Below, one piece after another: positions 1-13,901 of a stretch of 62,000 bases of DNA. The DNA lies in contig JAQGDQ010000233.1 of NCBI GenBank assembly GCA_030141605.1, forward strand, positions 1-62,000. The letters run 5' to 3'. Numbering within the stretch: the first letter of the stretch is position 1; every line of letters begins with the position of its first letter. Both the position numbers and the translations under genes were made by a program. A model generated the notes under the pieces. The model made no database searches, was not told the DNA's origin, and was given only the letters and a program-made list of their open reading frames with translations. Origin of the DNA: Tubiluchus corallicola. Its lineage: Eukaryota > Priapulida > Priapulimorpha > Priapulimorphida > Tubiluchidae.

Positions 1-517
1 ATCTGAGTTGGGGATGGCCTAGTTAACCTCAAGAACTGTCACACCTTCACGGTTGGTTTACGGCAGGAATTATGGTATACTTTGAAAAACTGAAAAACTA
101 GAAAATAAAATTTGCAATAACGAAGTTTAAGCGAAATGAAAGTTATGCTTGAGCTATTCGTGAACTAGTTAGGAGTGAATAAAAAAGGCTAAAACAGTTG
201 CAACAACTTTGTTCATCTGTAACGACTGCAACCAAAATTCAAAAAGCCTATCTAAATTGTGAGGTCATAGCTTGTAAGCAGTTTGGCTTTTTAGCATGCC
301 AAAGTTACATGCTCAGTTATAGTTATTTTCAAGGCAATTCTTGTTTGATTTTCTTCGCAATAGCTTGCTTAGGAGACTGATCCGGGAACAGATTTTTGAG
401 AATTAATTACAACACATTTTTGTGGTTTTTCAGAATTAGTATGTTATGTAGTAATTCAGAAAGCCCCCCTCCCCCATGAATTGGCCAAAGGAAAATTTTT
501 TAGTGTCAGTTGAATTT

Positions 518-580
518 GATATTATATATATATTATATTATTATTATATATATATATTATATATTATATATATATTATAC
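518..580. repeat. AT-rich simple repeat
   Basis: This is an interrupted (AT)n/(ATT)n tract directly beside the hairpin at 583. Confidence 0.8.
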
Positions 581-582
581 TA

Positions 583-833
583 CCAATCGGAAAATTGGCA
601 TAAGTGTTCCAGAAAAATTCCCACATGAATTCGTTATCAGGGCGTATTACCCTAAAAACGGTCACGTCTCAGAATAGCCCAAGAATGAACGCTGATACTC
701 TGTTTATTTTTCACAGACAACTTTTTATTCTAACTGTAAAAAAGTTTTTACTTATATATATATATGTATTATGCCCTGATAACGAATTCATGTAGGAATT
801 TTTCTGGAACACTTATGCCAATTTTCCGATTGG
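583..833. repeat. 251-bp hairpin (MITE-like), 61-bp arms
   Basis: Arms 583-643 and 773-833 are inverted copies with a single mismatch (CCAATCGGAAAATTGGCATA outward, GCCCTGATAACGAATTC inward). The 129-bp spacer holds no gene. The near-identity of the arms suggests recent insertion or gene conversion. An (AT)n tract abuts its left side. A target duplication is not clear. Confidence 0.85.
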
Positions 834-843
834 CTTAAAAAAA

Positions 844-3319
844 CAAAAAAGCATTTATGCTGCCGTTAATTCCCACAAGCCGGGATTGGAGCTGTATTCC
901 TACTAGGTTGTAGTGCAATGAGCTATTAAATTTTGTAGGTTCGAGTCCTCAGGGATACATGACAAGCTTTGACAGAAGGCTGTCAAGATAATTGTTTATG
1001 CAAATGAGGTAGAGGAAATCATGAAACCTTGAGGGAACCAGCATTTAAGTATTACCACAGGATCGCTGATATTCGCAAACAATCGTTAGAAAGCAAAGGA
1101 AAGGAAAAACGCAATCGTGGGGGGATAGAATCGTGGTTTTCACGAAATGAACAATGTTAAAAGTATTTCTGAAATAATTTAATAGTATTTCATACTATAT
1201 TCTACGATTGCCAAGAGAAGAACCGCTAAAAGAATAACGCTGAAGTTGATATTGGCGATAATAAAACCCGTACGCTCTCTATATAATTAAATTGGCAGTG
1301 CTTTTGGCATTTGAATAAACTGCTCTCATCTTTGAAAAATGGAAGAAAATGCTTGGTACTTAAAAAACTACCACTAACAATCTTACAGCCATGGACGTCT
1401 CAATAGAGGGCACTTTGATTACCTAAGTGTTAGAAAATAATGCACTACCTTTACTTTTTGTTCTGTGTTTTGTATAACACTTACTCGTTTGTCGTTTGCT
1501 TACTTTGTCAGTTTGTCGCTTTTCCGACAATCGAAAGCACTGATCTTAACCTTAGAAGTCTCACTGTCTAACATACATGCCTATGGGTGTACACCAGTTA
1601 ACTGGACTAATTTGCCTATTAATATCCATAATCCTTCAGATCGGCAACACAGCACAATTGCTTCAAAGATTTTAAATGATAAAAGGTCTTCCTTTTTACC
1701 AGTACCGATCGTTTACGTGTAACAATTGAAGTGTTTGGCACCCACTATTGTGATAAATTTGTTACGCTATACTTATCCAACCTCGTAGGCATAGTTCATA
1801 AGCGAATTTCTTGCGCTTTATGCAGTGGGTTTATGAGGAACATGTTTTTACTTCTGCTAAGTTGTACAATTTTCAATTGTGTCAGTCTTTTTTTGGATAG
1901 AGTTATTCCTGCAGTGACCATTACATGTGAGCGATTAGTCATAAACGTCAGTGTTGCAAAAACTTTAGCTTTTAAGACACCAGCGTGCTTGTTACTTTAA
2001 TTATACTGAGCTTAGGGGAATAAACTGAACGATCGTGCAACAACTCGTGAATTAGAAGCAAAAAATGTTATTGTCTGTTTATATAAGCAAGGTAGGAAAC
2101 AGGAATTTATATTGGCTAGGGCGGGGAAAAATCAATAGGCTAAATAGGCTAAGGTCGTTGATAAGGTCATTGGAGCTCTCTGCCTGGTTCCTGCAAGTCT
2201 CTATAAAAAGAATGATTAAAAAAGTAATTATTCACATAGAACTGATTGATTACCTATCTCTACTACATTCTGCGTATTTAGCAATACTAGCAAAGTGAAA
2301 GGACGGAAGCTATTTATCTGGTTCAATAGCTATGCTCAAAGCACTGTTGCTAAGCACCGCTTAGAAGCAAGGAGAACAACGATTTCAGACTTCCAGGCAC
2401 TCAATATTTGTGGAATAAGTTTTGTTGATAGGCTTGACAAAGACCCACAATCCCAGATCAATTTAACGGTGAAAATGCGACAACAACATCAGCAATAGCA
2501 GCAACAACCAAAAAAATTGAAAGTGTTTTATATCATTGTTTTAATAGCTAACTAAACAGGTTCCTAAGTTACGCTAACTCTTAGTCCGTAGTGTGTAGTG
2601 AAACATTTGACAGCCTATAGCTTTTCTGTTAATTCCAGTCCATCCAACGCTTCCCTTACGTAGACTTTATGGCTATGTCCTTTCCTTAAGCCTCTTAATT
2701 TTGCCGTCTTCCTGGACTTTTACTTTTTTTAGGCCCGTTACAAAAACATTGGCGAAATCCTTTCTTTTGGTGAAATGCAGCTCAACAGATATTTAATAAT
2801 AACGCCCATTTTCTGTTAAAATACATACCCTGTAAATCGTACTCAATGTTCTGCATCAGACTGAGCAGCCTGTTGCTTGTCTTGTCATCCTTGAAAATCT
2901 AAAGATATTTCTTAAACACGTTTGATGAAACGTGTACGTATACATTATTGGTTTCTTAAATTGCTGGTCTTTTTCTTATCTCACTAGCAAGACAGCCAGA
3001 AGAAATGACAAAATAATAACAAATTGGGTAGAGAAGTTTAACGTGAAAGCTTGTTGTTTGACCTATCCTATATTTCCTACAAAATTTTGTATCACCATGT
3101 TATTTTCCGTGTCATCATCTCACTAGTAAATAGCATGATGATGGTAAGAACAAAAGAATTAAACAGCGTGGAGATTTTGAAACTGTTGAAACATAATGCA
3201 CATAATTACTGATCAAGCATTACACACTTTGTTTTGTCTATACAGCACTTAGTTTTGTCTATACAGCAATGTCATCATTTTATCGCACTTCTTCGTCATC
3301 TTAGTATTCACTAAATTAC
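844..3319. other. no supported gene
   Basis: Apart from the tRNA-like remnant at 894, this is AT-rich unique sequence. Open frames up to 89 codons mostly lack family resemblance. TTGTCTATACAGCA occurs twice in tandem near 3234-3268. Confidence 0.6.
894..958 (+). other. tRNA-like remnant with an exact B-box
   Basis: GGTTCGAGTCC at 938-948 matches the pol III B-box exactly. Outer ends GTATTCC and GGGATAC could pair over 7 bp as an acceptor stem with one G-U pair. The D-arm and anticodon arm do not fold and the T-stem has two mismatches. It is best read as a decayed tRNA or tRNA-derived SINE head, not a working tRNA. Confidence 0.3.
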
Positions 3320-3530
3320 CTTGGACTAGAAGAAAGTCCTGAAAAGGTGCTTCTATAAAATTCGGGTTTTTTTAAAGTATGCAACATAACCAACCTTGTC
3401 AGTTTTACTATGCTGAATCCGAAATTAGTGGAATGGGTAAGAAACGGAATAAAACGAAATGGCTGCAATGTTTTTGCACAAATTATATAAACAAAAGATT
3501 CCCAGAAAGTAAAATTAAAAACCGATTATA
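3320..3530 (+). repeat. diverged copy of the 16.5/18.9-kb terminal repeat
   Basis: This segment shares ordered blocks with 16540-16765 (+) and with the complement of 18775-18975: GGACTAGAAGAA, GGTGCTTCTATAAA, CTGAATCCGAAA, AAACGAAATGGCTGC and TTTTTGCACAAA. It is a solitary third copy of an interspersed family. Confidence 0.55.
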
Positions 3531-3724
3531 ACAACCAGGTATTAGATATTTATTGAGCGTAGACGATCGTTCCGGCTATCATAGCCATTTTCAGTACCAT
3601 AAATCAAGCCAAAAATGGAATAATTAGCACACTGGATGTACTAGACATAAAAGCAGAGAATGTCATTACAATTCAACAAATTAGAATATAAAATGTCAAA
3701 ACAATCGTCGATGTACCCAGAAGA

Positions 3725-4030
3725 AATTGCAGAAAAATGTAGGAAAAATTATCTCATACATGAGATTCAGAAAAGATCATAACACAGTAATCAGTTAGCC
3801 TAAGTTAACGTAATGAAGAACCACAGCTGTAAGCATTACAATAATAAAACACATCTTGTACATTTGACACAACATACAACAAGGGGGGACACAATATGGG
3901 AACAACAGTATTATTGTAATGCTTACTACTGAGGTTCTTCATCACATTGACTTGGAACTAATTGATTACTATACTATGATCTCTTCTGAATCTCATATGT
4001 AAGTCAAAGTTTTTTACATTTTTCTGTAAT
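3725..4030. repeat. 306-bp foldback element
   Basis: Arm 3725-3846 is complementary to 3909-4030 with scattered mismatches and small indels. The best blocks are GTAAGCATTACAATAATA (3829-3846, exact), GATGAAGAACC and TGAGATTCAG. The loop 3847-3908 is short. Partial similarity may extend outward to about 3700 and 4050. No ORF. Confidence 0.8.
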
Positions 4031-5177
4031 TACATATCGACGCAGCAATACCTCCTGGCAACTACAAGCCGAAAGCAAGTAAGCAAAGAAAAGTTGAGTA
4101 AAAACAGATTTGGGCTATGAATTCAACAAGCAATTCTATAATGCGAGCGTGAACTTTGCACTTTTTTATTGATTGAAAACAGAATGAAAACAGCCTGTTG
4201 TTATTAATAAATGTTGAAGATAATCATGAAATACAAAAAACATCACGAAAGTCAGAAAATGTAAACGTTCGTATTATGCGGCATAAACTACTGAAACACA
4301 GCATGGAACGCGTAGTGCATGCTCGACGCGCATTTGTTCATGTCTCCATAACAATCTCCTTGTCTTATACATGACTGCAGTTTCAAAGTTGAAGTTACTG
4401 GTCATGATAGTCCACTTTGCAAGGCTTTAAATTACATTGCTAGGAACTGCTTAGTTTGTGTGTTTCGTGATTTGAATCAACAAAGACAAGTTTATACAGC
4501 TACGTCAGAATTAGGGTAATGAGCGAATAAATGAGGCCGGTGCACTGTCTCTTAAATTTGTATCAAACATTTATTTCCTGTTTTAACATTCAGAAACAGC
4601 GTAACTTACAGTGTACTACGTACAACGAAGTGTTTTCACAATAATTAGTATTTAATCACCATGACTTTCTGTACTAGATAAAACGAATTACAAGTAAAAA
4701 ATGCAAAATGTTTTTTAGCGGACACTATAAATAACATTTGCAAATCTCCGGTTTCTGGGTAGAACACAATATGTGTGACTCAGAAGCACGTATTGTCTAA
4801 TGAACTTATTACTAGACACGTATCCCCCTGTATCACATTATTCCTTGAATTACAAGGATACAATCTCCAAGAGCAAATAATTTACAAGGGCTTCGCGCGC
4901 TACATATCGCTTAGATAGAAAACATCCAACATAAAAGCGAAAAGCTTACATATCTGCCCTCTAATGCGGATGCAGTGTGCAATCCTGACATTCTAAAAAA
5001 ATGCTCTTTACACGAAAGAGGAAATTAAAGTGCTTTGCCTGTAAGTGGCTTAAAAATACTTTCTTCTTAAACCGGCGCCATTTTCCTTGTGAAAGACCAG
5101 GGAGTAGTTTTAAATTTGTTTGTTTTTCCATTAATTTGTCGTAATTGGCCATGATAATAAAGCAAAAATTGCCATAA

Positions 5178-5179
<2 letters not shown>
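4031..5179. other. no supported gene
   Basis: I see only AT-rich unique sequence without repeats or convincing frames. Confidence 0.6.
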
Positions 5180-5243
<64 letters not shown>

Positions 5244-5385
5244 TCCCTCTCTTCTCCCTCTCTCTCTCTTTCCTTTCCTTTCTCTGTCTGTCTTTTCTCT
5301 CCTTCCTCCCTCTCTTTCTCCTTCCTTCCCGCTCACCGTTTTTCTCTCTCTTTCGCTCTTTACTTCTTCGCTTCTCGAGATAAGG
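5180..5385. repeat. (CT)n microsatellite with degenerate pyrimidine tail
   Basis: An uninterrupted CT array covers 5181-5240. It decays into a mixed C/T tract to about 5385. Apparent Arg/Glu-rich frames on the minus strand are produced by the repeat. Confidence 0.95.
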
Positions 5386-8300
5386 AGAGTTTATGCCCTC
5401 AAAAATTTTTGCTCCTACTCTCTGCAAAAATGAATTTAATCAGGAAAATGAAAAGACGAATGAAGCGTGACATCAAGGTAAATGTCACTGCACATCGTCC
5501 TCATCTGATTTTCATCACGTTGTTTTAGCACGTGGTTCAGTTATTACGAAAAAGCCCTGAAGCGGCGACAAAAACCTGCATAAACCTGAGAGAATGGCTT
5601 CTTTGGTTTTTGGCCTATTACACACAGTTTGCACAGTTACGTTCGTATCTTTATGCAGAGCTTCACTAAAGTCGACATATTTTTGATATTGAAGAGAAGC
5701 AAATGCCTCTTCAGAAAATGTCTGCCAACTTTGAAACACTTATTAGGGAAACATTTTAATTCTCCAACGTAGCACCCCAGTACAAATGCAGTGCAAATTA
5801 ATTACGCCAACATGAGTGACTATCGCGCCTATCCACACTTACAACAGTTTGCTCAGGCGACTAGTTTTCTCAAGCTGTTCATGAAAATTTTTCGCTGAAG
5901 GTTTACTCAGACAGTATTCATTATCAGAGACTTTACTCACCGGGTTTGCCTAAACCTTACTTGGTCTTTATCTCGTCATAGTTTAAAGGCGTTTTGAATA
6001 AACCATCTTAGCTTGGGGAATAAACTTGCCTCGTAACATCAGGAATCGGCGGTGTATGGCGTTTATCGATTCTACTACGAAATAATGATTTTAGCTGCAC
6101 AATTTTCACAACAAACATGTTGGATAATCAGCCTGATTAGTGTAAATGTTGACACAAAACCGAGAAAGAAGCGAAAAGCAGAATTAATAATAACATTATT
6201 TTGGCTCAGCTTTGATGCGTAAGTTTGCAAAAAAATGAAAAACAGAATGACCGCCAAAACACATCAGTATGTTACAACTTTTTTTGCAATTAGCACGCCT
6301 ACTGGAACGCGTAAGTTCTGAGTTTTGTTCTAGATGACTTCAGATTTTCCGATTTATTTTTCCCACATGCAAATAAAGATTTGTTCCTTTAATGATTACG
6401 CAAATCGCCCAGACAAGGTTGGACTACTGTGGAGAGGCGGAAATATGATTACACAGATGCCGAAATATGAATACATTCTAGCTGAAGAAATTCAGTTTAT
6501 AGTTAACTGGGAAGTAATTTTCTGGGAAGAAGTCCACAAATAAGAAGCCCGGGACTACTTTCATAAGCACCTTCTATATCTACGAATGTCCAAGAAAAAA
6601 TATACTAGCAGCAAGACTGGTACTGGAAAAGGCATGCCATTCGATGTCAAGTCCTCTGGTCTAAAATTAAATAAGAAATAGCCTTCGCAAAACTCAATTT
6701 TAGTTGCTCGTGGCGTAAGCCGAATGACCCAAATACAACCTATATTGAATATTTATGCCTTTATTACTGCAAATTCTGAGCACGTTAACTCGATCTTCTG
6801 AGACGCCACATGCTAGGAATAGAAAACAAATTGTTTCAATTGGAAGAATATTGAAATGGGAAATTCGTCACTGCAACCTGCAAGCTGCAAATAAAAAAAA
6901 CGAAATGCATAGTGATTCACATGCGACCCAAATTTCATTATGAACAGTTGTACAACTTACATACGAAGTTCAGGTACAATTAAAAGGTATAATAATGTAA
7001 AGGCATAATTAAAAAACAATATGTGTTTCAAACTATATGTTAAATCATTAAAATTGGCTAATTTGATTGATTTAATTTATTTTTTATTTTTGCACTTAGG
7101 AGTCAAATGGCAATATATTGTTTTATTGTTTTATTAATATATTAATATATTAATGGCGAAAAATTGTTTTATTAAAAAGGCGACTTGCCTCGGCTATTTC
7201 CCCACCTTTGGTCAAATGATTTACCTCGATTTCTCATCATCTCATTATAGATTATTCTTGGAAACAGGCAACTAGGAAAAGGGATTACAAACAAAGGAAT
7301 CACTTCCAGTCGTTATTGGTTGAATTAAATTTTATATCATTGCAAACATGCAAACATATTTCCACTGGAGATAATTAAGTTTGACGCACCACCTTCCATT
7401 TTAGTTTCACGGCTAGGAACATCTAGTCGTCAAATGTCTCTGAATTCGAGATAATACAATATTTTACTAAAGCAGGTGTAACTGAGAATTATATCTATGG
7501 TTTCTCTAATGATCCGCATGGCTGTGCATTTAACAGCCGGGTTTTCTGTAATCAGTTGTCAGATGCATTTGCCAGATCTGGAAATTACCCGTCGGATTAA
7601 TAACGATGATTACATGAGAAAACGTAGAAAAACAAATTTAAAGAAGCGTGCATTTCATTTTGTAAAAATCATCACGTTAAAGCAAAAAAGTGTAAGCATT
7701 TGTATTCACCCTAGGGAAATCTACTATATTGTACCACACACAACGTTCAGAATGAGAAAGTCGTACTAGGCTTGTATTTAAACAAATGAAAAACTCCTTT
7801 GTTAACATCGCGCGGTGGTTCTTTGAGAACAACTATTGCGTTATGTAATACATCGGCATTCTCCTTCAGAAACGTTTATGAAATTCTACTCAAAATCCCC
7901 AAATTCAGCATGCGTTTTCAAAAAATTTCCTCCCGTCTTTTTCTTATTGCATCCTACGTTAAACTTTTTCATTTTTATTCTTTTCCCACTATCCGTATCG
8001 TTGCAGCTATTTCAATGGTCGGTCAGATACGTAAATTAGCCTTTCTGTTTCCTCTTGCCTATAATTAGAATGAGACTATTATAGACCAAATACATTCCTC
8101 CTATAATCGATTTAATTTCAGAAAATATTGACAGTCGCTCATAACGACCCTACACCGGTTAATAAGATATTCCATTAAAGCGACTTGTGTTTGAAATAAA
8201 TACAGATGTCGAGACAGATGATAACCGGTTAAAATGTGGTCTCAGAATATCAAACAAACTTTTATCATAGTCTTTCATGTCTCTTGAAATCTCGACAACA

Positions 8301-11300
8301 TAACATGCAAAGTTGTTGGGAGCAGTCTAATATTTTAGAGTAACAGGCTTAGTAGCTAGAATATTTGTGACAATACACATTCTGTTACTGCATTATCTAG
8401 TTGTGATTTTCAAGTAATTTTGAAATAATGTTTGGGAAAATTGTATATGGTATGCAAAAAAGATTTTAATTTGTGCTTCTTTGTACAGTTCAAGTTTTTT
8501 CACTTAAATATAAAGTGAATTTTTGCTTAATTTTTAGCGTAATGTTTGGCTAAATCTGATGGGTCAAGTGATGTACTTTTATTCCTCGTCTCTTGCGTAT
8601 ACTTCGATAAGGATTTTCCCTCGTTGCAATATTGCAGCTTATTATGTAGAACCATGCTACTGAAGTGCACTTGGCAAATATTTCCTTCCGATTTGGAAAC
8701 CAATAAGTTGCGTTTTCGCAAAATCGTAGTTTGCGACTATATAAGACACCTCCGTAAGCAAAATAGCGAATTATTCCGGCGATGCTGAAATGCTGCAGTT
8801 AAATAAAGAAATGCTTTTAACAAAATTAGTGCAATATTGTCAAGTTACAGGCTAGATCATAATAACGGATCTTTTTTCGAAACGATTTATAAAATGTGGG
8901 AACAATAATTATTATGAGCTACTGGAACGAACCAGAATTTGTCTTGGTCACGAAAGTCTGAGTGCGCATAGATTTAAGACTCTGAGCTTATAACTCAAAC
9001 GTTCCTAGTTCAAATCCAGGCTTAGGTCCGAATGTTTCACATATCCTTCTTTCGGCTATTTATTAATAGCTTACTAAATTAGGGATTGGACTTTATTTCA
9101 TCGTAAATTAATAGTTCTGCAATGCATGACTGTTTAATCATGGACTAATTCAAAGTTAGAAATCAATTCAAAAATTAGTAGGCCCTAATTATTCTAGCGT
9201 GAGCAAATCACCACTTAGAAATGCTGCAATGATTAGGCAGCTATCTGGATTGAACTGACCTTACGAAGATTGGTCAGTACTGATCTTAAGGCGTTAAGCT
9301 TAAATTTTTGGTCAAGTTTGTTCCAATTCTTTCTTTCGGTCACATTAGGATTCAAAAATTTAGTAAAACGGAGAATAAGTAAATTTGAATAATTCATTCA
9401 TTTTTACACAGTTCGGTACTCTTACAGCCAGCATCTGGCACTCACCAGCAAGATTACCTAACATAAGTGGTTGCGGTAGGATCAGAATCTTGCTTATTAT
9501 CTAAGAAGCAACACCGAACCGGCAATTGTATCTAAATCATCTACTCCCCGATATGCAAGGCTGAAGAACACTCTTCGATGAAGTTTAATGACAAGTTCAA
9601 TTCCGATTGCAACCTTTACAGGTTTGTGAAAATCATCAAGGACTTCAAGCATAGTACAACTGCAGTTAGTTTTGCCCCCTTATGTTTAGCGATCCTAAAA
9701 TGACGCTATTGATACAAGATTTAGTGATTTTCAAAACTTTAGTAGAGATACGGAAAACATTAATAAAATAATGATTGTCACCAAATTAATGATGGTTGGC
9801 TTTTCCTATGTACGAATCACCCGTGCATTGGATATTTTTCAGAAACTATCAAAAAGCTGTCATCTTCCATACTTTTTCTTTTTGGGGCTAGCAAATCCCT
9901 GCTCACAAGTTTAACTATTGGAGAAGCTGCCGAAGACTTTAAATACATAGTGCAACGTTGCGTTTAATTTTTCTTTCAAGTTTGTTTGGTAAAATAAAAA
10001 TATATTACAAAATCAAAATGGCGAATTTCTCTGTGAATGTTTTCCACGTGTATAATGACGAATCACGACTATGTGTTGATTTTGCTCTAAACAGCATTAA
10101 AATTTCTAGTCATGTGCTATTTTTCTTCCCTTCCGTCTTTTAGTAATCAAAAAATGTTGATATGGTCAGCATTTGTTGAAGAAGTCATTCAACTTTTCGA
10201 AATAAAGTAAATAACTATTTCACTCTACTTATGTTCTAGTGTTGTATTCAGCATTCTTTAAAACATACGAATCAGTGCAACACGCGGATGTACTGCAGAG
10301 TTATTACAAAATTAATATTGGAGTAACTGTGGTGATTCCATTTATACAAAGAGGCGCTGTTCGTTTTTTCCAACGAAATGTTCTTTCCAGTGGTCTGTGA
10401 GTTGCCACTTAATGATTGGCAATCCTGTTTGCAGCATTATATTTTACGGCAACTGGCCATTTTGGAATTTAAGATGGCGGTCGTGATTGGGAACAAATAT
10501 CCCACCTTGAATGAAAAGGCGCGTGACTGTGAATCCTAAAATCAGCTGATTTTCAGGATATTTACTAACCGACTGTACAACAAATATATTAGCAAAATTT
10601 CTAGCTAATTATCACTCAATATGTAGCTTCATAGAAGCTGTAGACTTGCTCAGGAAGTAGGCGAAAACGGAAGTTATTGAATTCAGCTTTTTTTTCTAGA
10701 CTACACTACAACCATTTTGCACAGTGAAGCAGTCTGCATCATGGATAGTTTAACGTTTTTAATTAGAAACTAGCGAAGCCTTCGAAAAAGTCATTGAAGG
10801 TCACTGATCTCTAGCTACATTATGGGCTCAACTGTGTTACTTTTGGTGGCGCTTACTTTAATTCTGAACAATTGACTATTGTGGGATATGCGGCGTATGT
10901 TTGATGTTCCTTGTTTGAGACATTTCCTCTCCCTCAAGTGAAAACCGTGAGAAATATGCAGACCATTTGAGTAAGAGCAGCATTAAACCAAATTCAGGGG
11001 TAAGAAACTTCTTGGTGAGATACAGCTATTAATCCCCCAAAAAATATGATGTATTAATACAAATTGCATGGAATTCCTCACTGGAACAAACCTTAAAATG
11101 AGTCATAAGTTTGAGATTTACGGAAAGTGGTCTTAACATAGTAAAAAAAGTTCTCTTCTTTAAAACCATGCAGCAGCTCTGTTCTACAAGTGGGGAGATT
11201 CAGAATGTTGGATTTTTTAACGTTTGAACACAGCTTTATCATTTCAAGCTTTAGCGCAACACCATCTTTCCTTCTTCCTACTACCTTGTAATAATAAAAT

Positions 11301-12164
11301 AAAAAGCTCGCCGGTGTAGCATTATTTGTGAAGCCTTATTTAAAGCAGCTTATATTAAAAAAACTTTCTAAAAACTACTTCCCGGGATATAATAGTATAA
11401 TTGAATTTTCGCGGATCATATAATACTATATATGATGGTTGGCATGTTTCTCTTTCCGAAGCGCAATGGATGATAAAAATGGATAATAGTACACTGTGAC
11501 TAAAATGTTGCTAACTTGCATATCCATGGGCAACGCTTTGTCATTTAAAAGCACCTGAACGTAGCTGCAATGATGACAAATCACTAGAAGGAAACGACTG
11601 CTTTTCTTGCCTCTGTTAAAAGATAGCCTGCATATTGAACGACCTGGACTATCTATACTAATTAACAGGTTGGGTAGAAAAGGTTGTCCAAAGGGCAGAT
11701 TGTGCAAATTATTTAATTGGAAATAACTTGAAAATCTTATTAAGAAGGCAATAATTGTCCTTCCTGTTATAAATACTACACAACTGCAATATTTTAAAGC
11801 CATTTTTATCAATTAAAAAAAATTTTCATTTACAAAACTCATACAAATGTAATCTTTTTTCTGTTTATAAACCTATGATTTAGGCTATTCCCTTACAGAC
11901 TAGAGTGGGTACAGTCCACTCCAAACTGTTTTTATAAGTTCACCCTAAGGTTAATAAGGTTGAAGGCTAGTTGAAGGTTTTACTGTACTCATGTGCATGA
12001 GTGACTTATTATAGAGATATAAATTGCACAAATAGTCACCCCATTCTTGAAAAGTGTCACCTTCAAAATACTGTATAAAAGCGATGCAACGCGCCCACAG
12101 TATAGCACGAGTTCTTCCGATTCCCTAGTTCATGCTCAATTTTGCATTTATTACTGCAGTATAA
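5386..12164. other. no supported gene
   Basis: AT-rich unique sequence. The longest frame is 128 codons on minus (11426-11812), with no recognisable motif. GGCCATTTTGG...AAGATGGCGG near 10456-10480 resembles the core motifs of the 16.5-19 kb element and may be a fragment of that family. Confidence 0.5.
8941..9025 (+). other. tRNA-Leu/Ser-like remnant
   Basis: AGTTCAAATCC at 9007-9017 resembles a B-box. About 45 bp upstream, GTCTGAGTGC resembles an A-box, and GAGCTTATAACTC between them could be a long variable arm of the Leu/Ser type. The anticodon stem does not pair. It may be a SINE head or tRNA pseudogene. Confidence 0.2.
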
Positions 12165-12445
12165 TGTAGTGTAGTGAAGTACAATGTGGTGCGGTACAGT
12201 ACGGCATGATATGGCACAGCATTGCATTGTACGGCGCGGCGTGGTATGGTACGGACGGTACAGTACAGGATAGGACAAGGCACATTAGTATTTCGTGGTG
12301 TGGAATGGCGTGGCATGGCATTGTGTCATGTAGTGTGGTGTGGCATGGCATGGCATGGTACGGTACGGTACATTACAATATGGTAAAGGTATGGTGTGGT
12401 GTGGTGTGGTGTGGTGTGATGTGGTATGGTATGATATAGCGTAGT
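12165..12445. repeat. degenerate pentanucleotide array (TGGYA-type)
   Basis: About 280 bp are built from variants of TGGTA, TGGCA, CGGTA and TGTGG in register. Long open frames in several phases on both strands (His/Tyr/Thr-rich on minus) follow from the 5-bp period and are not genes. Confidence 0.85.
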
Positions 12446-13370
12446 ACAATACTGTGCAAGTCAACAATATAGTTCCCCATAATTGTAATAACTACGAGAC
12501 CAATTTTATAACGCCTTCAGTGCCTTTCAAACGCTAAAACAAGATGTTACATAACCTTTTGCAGGGGCGGGAGCAAAAATAAGGACCAAATTCTGGATTA
12601 TTGCTGAAACAATAGTCAATATATCATGTACTCGCGATTTTAGTGTGAAAGCCTCGCGATTTAGTGTGAAAGCCTCCCTAATCTTGCGTAGCCTGGAGCA
12701 ATGGCAGGAAAATTCTGGGCTTAATGTTTCGATCGAACTAATGGCTCAGAGTTCCCCCCCCCTCCTCCACCAGCGAAAGGTTTTGTACCACCCTGTACAT
12801 TAATGCGCCTTTAGAAATTCAAACATTTAATACTTATATGTTTTTAGACATACGTTAAACCAAATTGAAATTAATCATTGTGTTTAATGTGTAAAGAATT
12901 TTATTTTTATTGAGTTCGTAGTGTATAATGGTAGAATTATAGTGCAGAATTCATATAAATTTGATTAATTTTCTTTGTAATTTGTCTTTGTTCTGTTAAA
13001 TTGCGCGAATACTACACATGTATTGTAAGTTCTTATGATCTGTTCTAATTGTAAAAAGCAACGTGACATATACGTATATACATCGATGTTTAAGAAGTAA
13101 TACCAGGTATATTCTTAGCTTCAATAAATACATTTAGTATATGCGTACAGAGTTCTTTATATTTTATTGCTCATTTACGAATTCAACCTACATTTACTTA
13201 CTTCATGCTCTCGAATGATGTTTCAATGTCAAACCTATCACTGAGATACGTGATAACTAACCACGCGTTTTGTATTTCCTACGTAAACAAGGACTGCCGT
13301 AATTAGGGTACAATTAGTCATTCGGCTAGAGCTCAGCAAGGCTTCGGGCCGGAAGCCATGTAAAACTAAG
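12446..13370. other. no supported gene
   Basis: Unique AT-rich sequence. A 20-odd-bp tandem duplication (GCGATTT...AGTGTGAAAGCCTC) sits near 12633-12676. Confidence 0.6.
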
Positions 13371-13520
13371 GTAGCGATAAGCTTCGCAATTAATGTGGCC
13401 GTTCTAGGCAGTGTGTAATAGACTTACACTGCACGGCACCGCACGCAATAACGTCCACTTTGCACACGACACACAGTGGGGTGGCCTCGGGTTAATTAAA
13501 AACTGTAATAATCTGTTTTG
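13371..13520 (+). repeat. 150-bp dispersed direct repeat, copy 1
   Basis: Starts GTAGCGATAAGCTTCGCAAT and ends ATCTGTTTTG. Copy 2 lies 531 bp downstream with only a handful of differences. The unit has no ORF and is much more GC-rich than its surroundings. Confidence 0.9.
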
Positions 13521-13901
13521 TAATATGTAATATATGGCCTATTAATCACTAAAAATTGAAATTTGGGCACATGCTAATACGTAAGAAATGCAGGTGATGA
13601 ATTTTAAAGTCTTAAGTTTAAATACTTATTTGTAATAGCGACTCAGAATTTACATGTAAAACAGTTCATTGCAAAAAAGTAAAAGATCAAAGGTCAAAAA
13701 CTAAAAGCTGATCAGAATTCAAACTGTAAGGAGTTGGCAAAGAAAACTGAGTAACTTATTTATGGTTATGCACCTTCTAACTTTCAGTCAGTTAGTGGGT
13801 GAGTGAACGCTAGTCAGTCAGTGAAGAGTTTAGAGTTTAGAAAACATCACCTCAAGTCGCTAATATATATATATAATAATAATAATAATAATATATACAA
13901 T

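Noticed and set aside
5067-5427. Arg/Glu-rich open frames of 89-98 codons on the minus strand
   Set aside because: They are translations of the (CT)n repeat and its degenerate tail.
6334-6543. 69-codon plus frame starting MTSDFPIYFSHMQ
   Set aside because: Has a true ATG but no recognisable motif or splice or promoter context.
11426-11812. 128-codon minus frame, the longest outside FBXO42 and the simple-repeat tracts
   Set aside because: No recognisable motif, no conserved pattern and AT-driven composition; a chance frame is likely at this window size.
12063-12467. Five overlapping frames on both strands rich in His, Tyr, Trp and Thr
   Set aside because: A 5-bp periodic repeat yields open frames in several phases; the sequence is a degenerate pentamer array.
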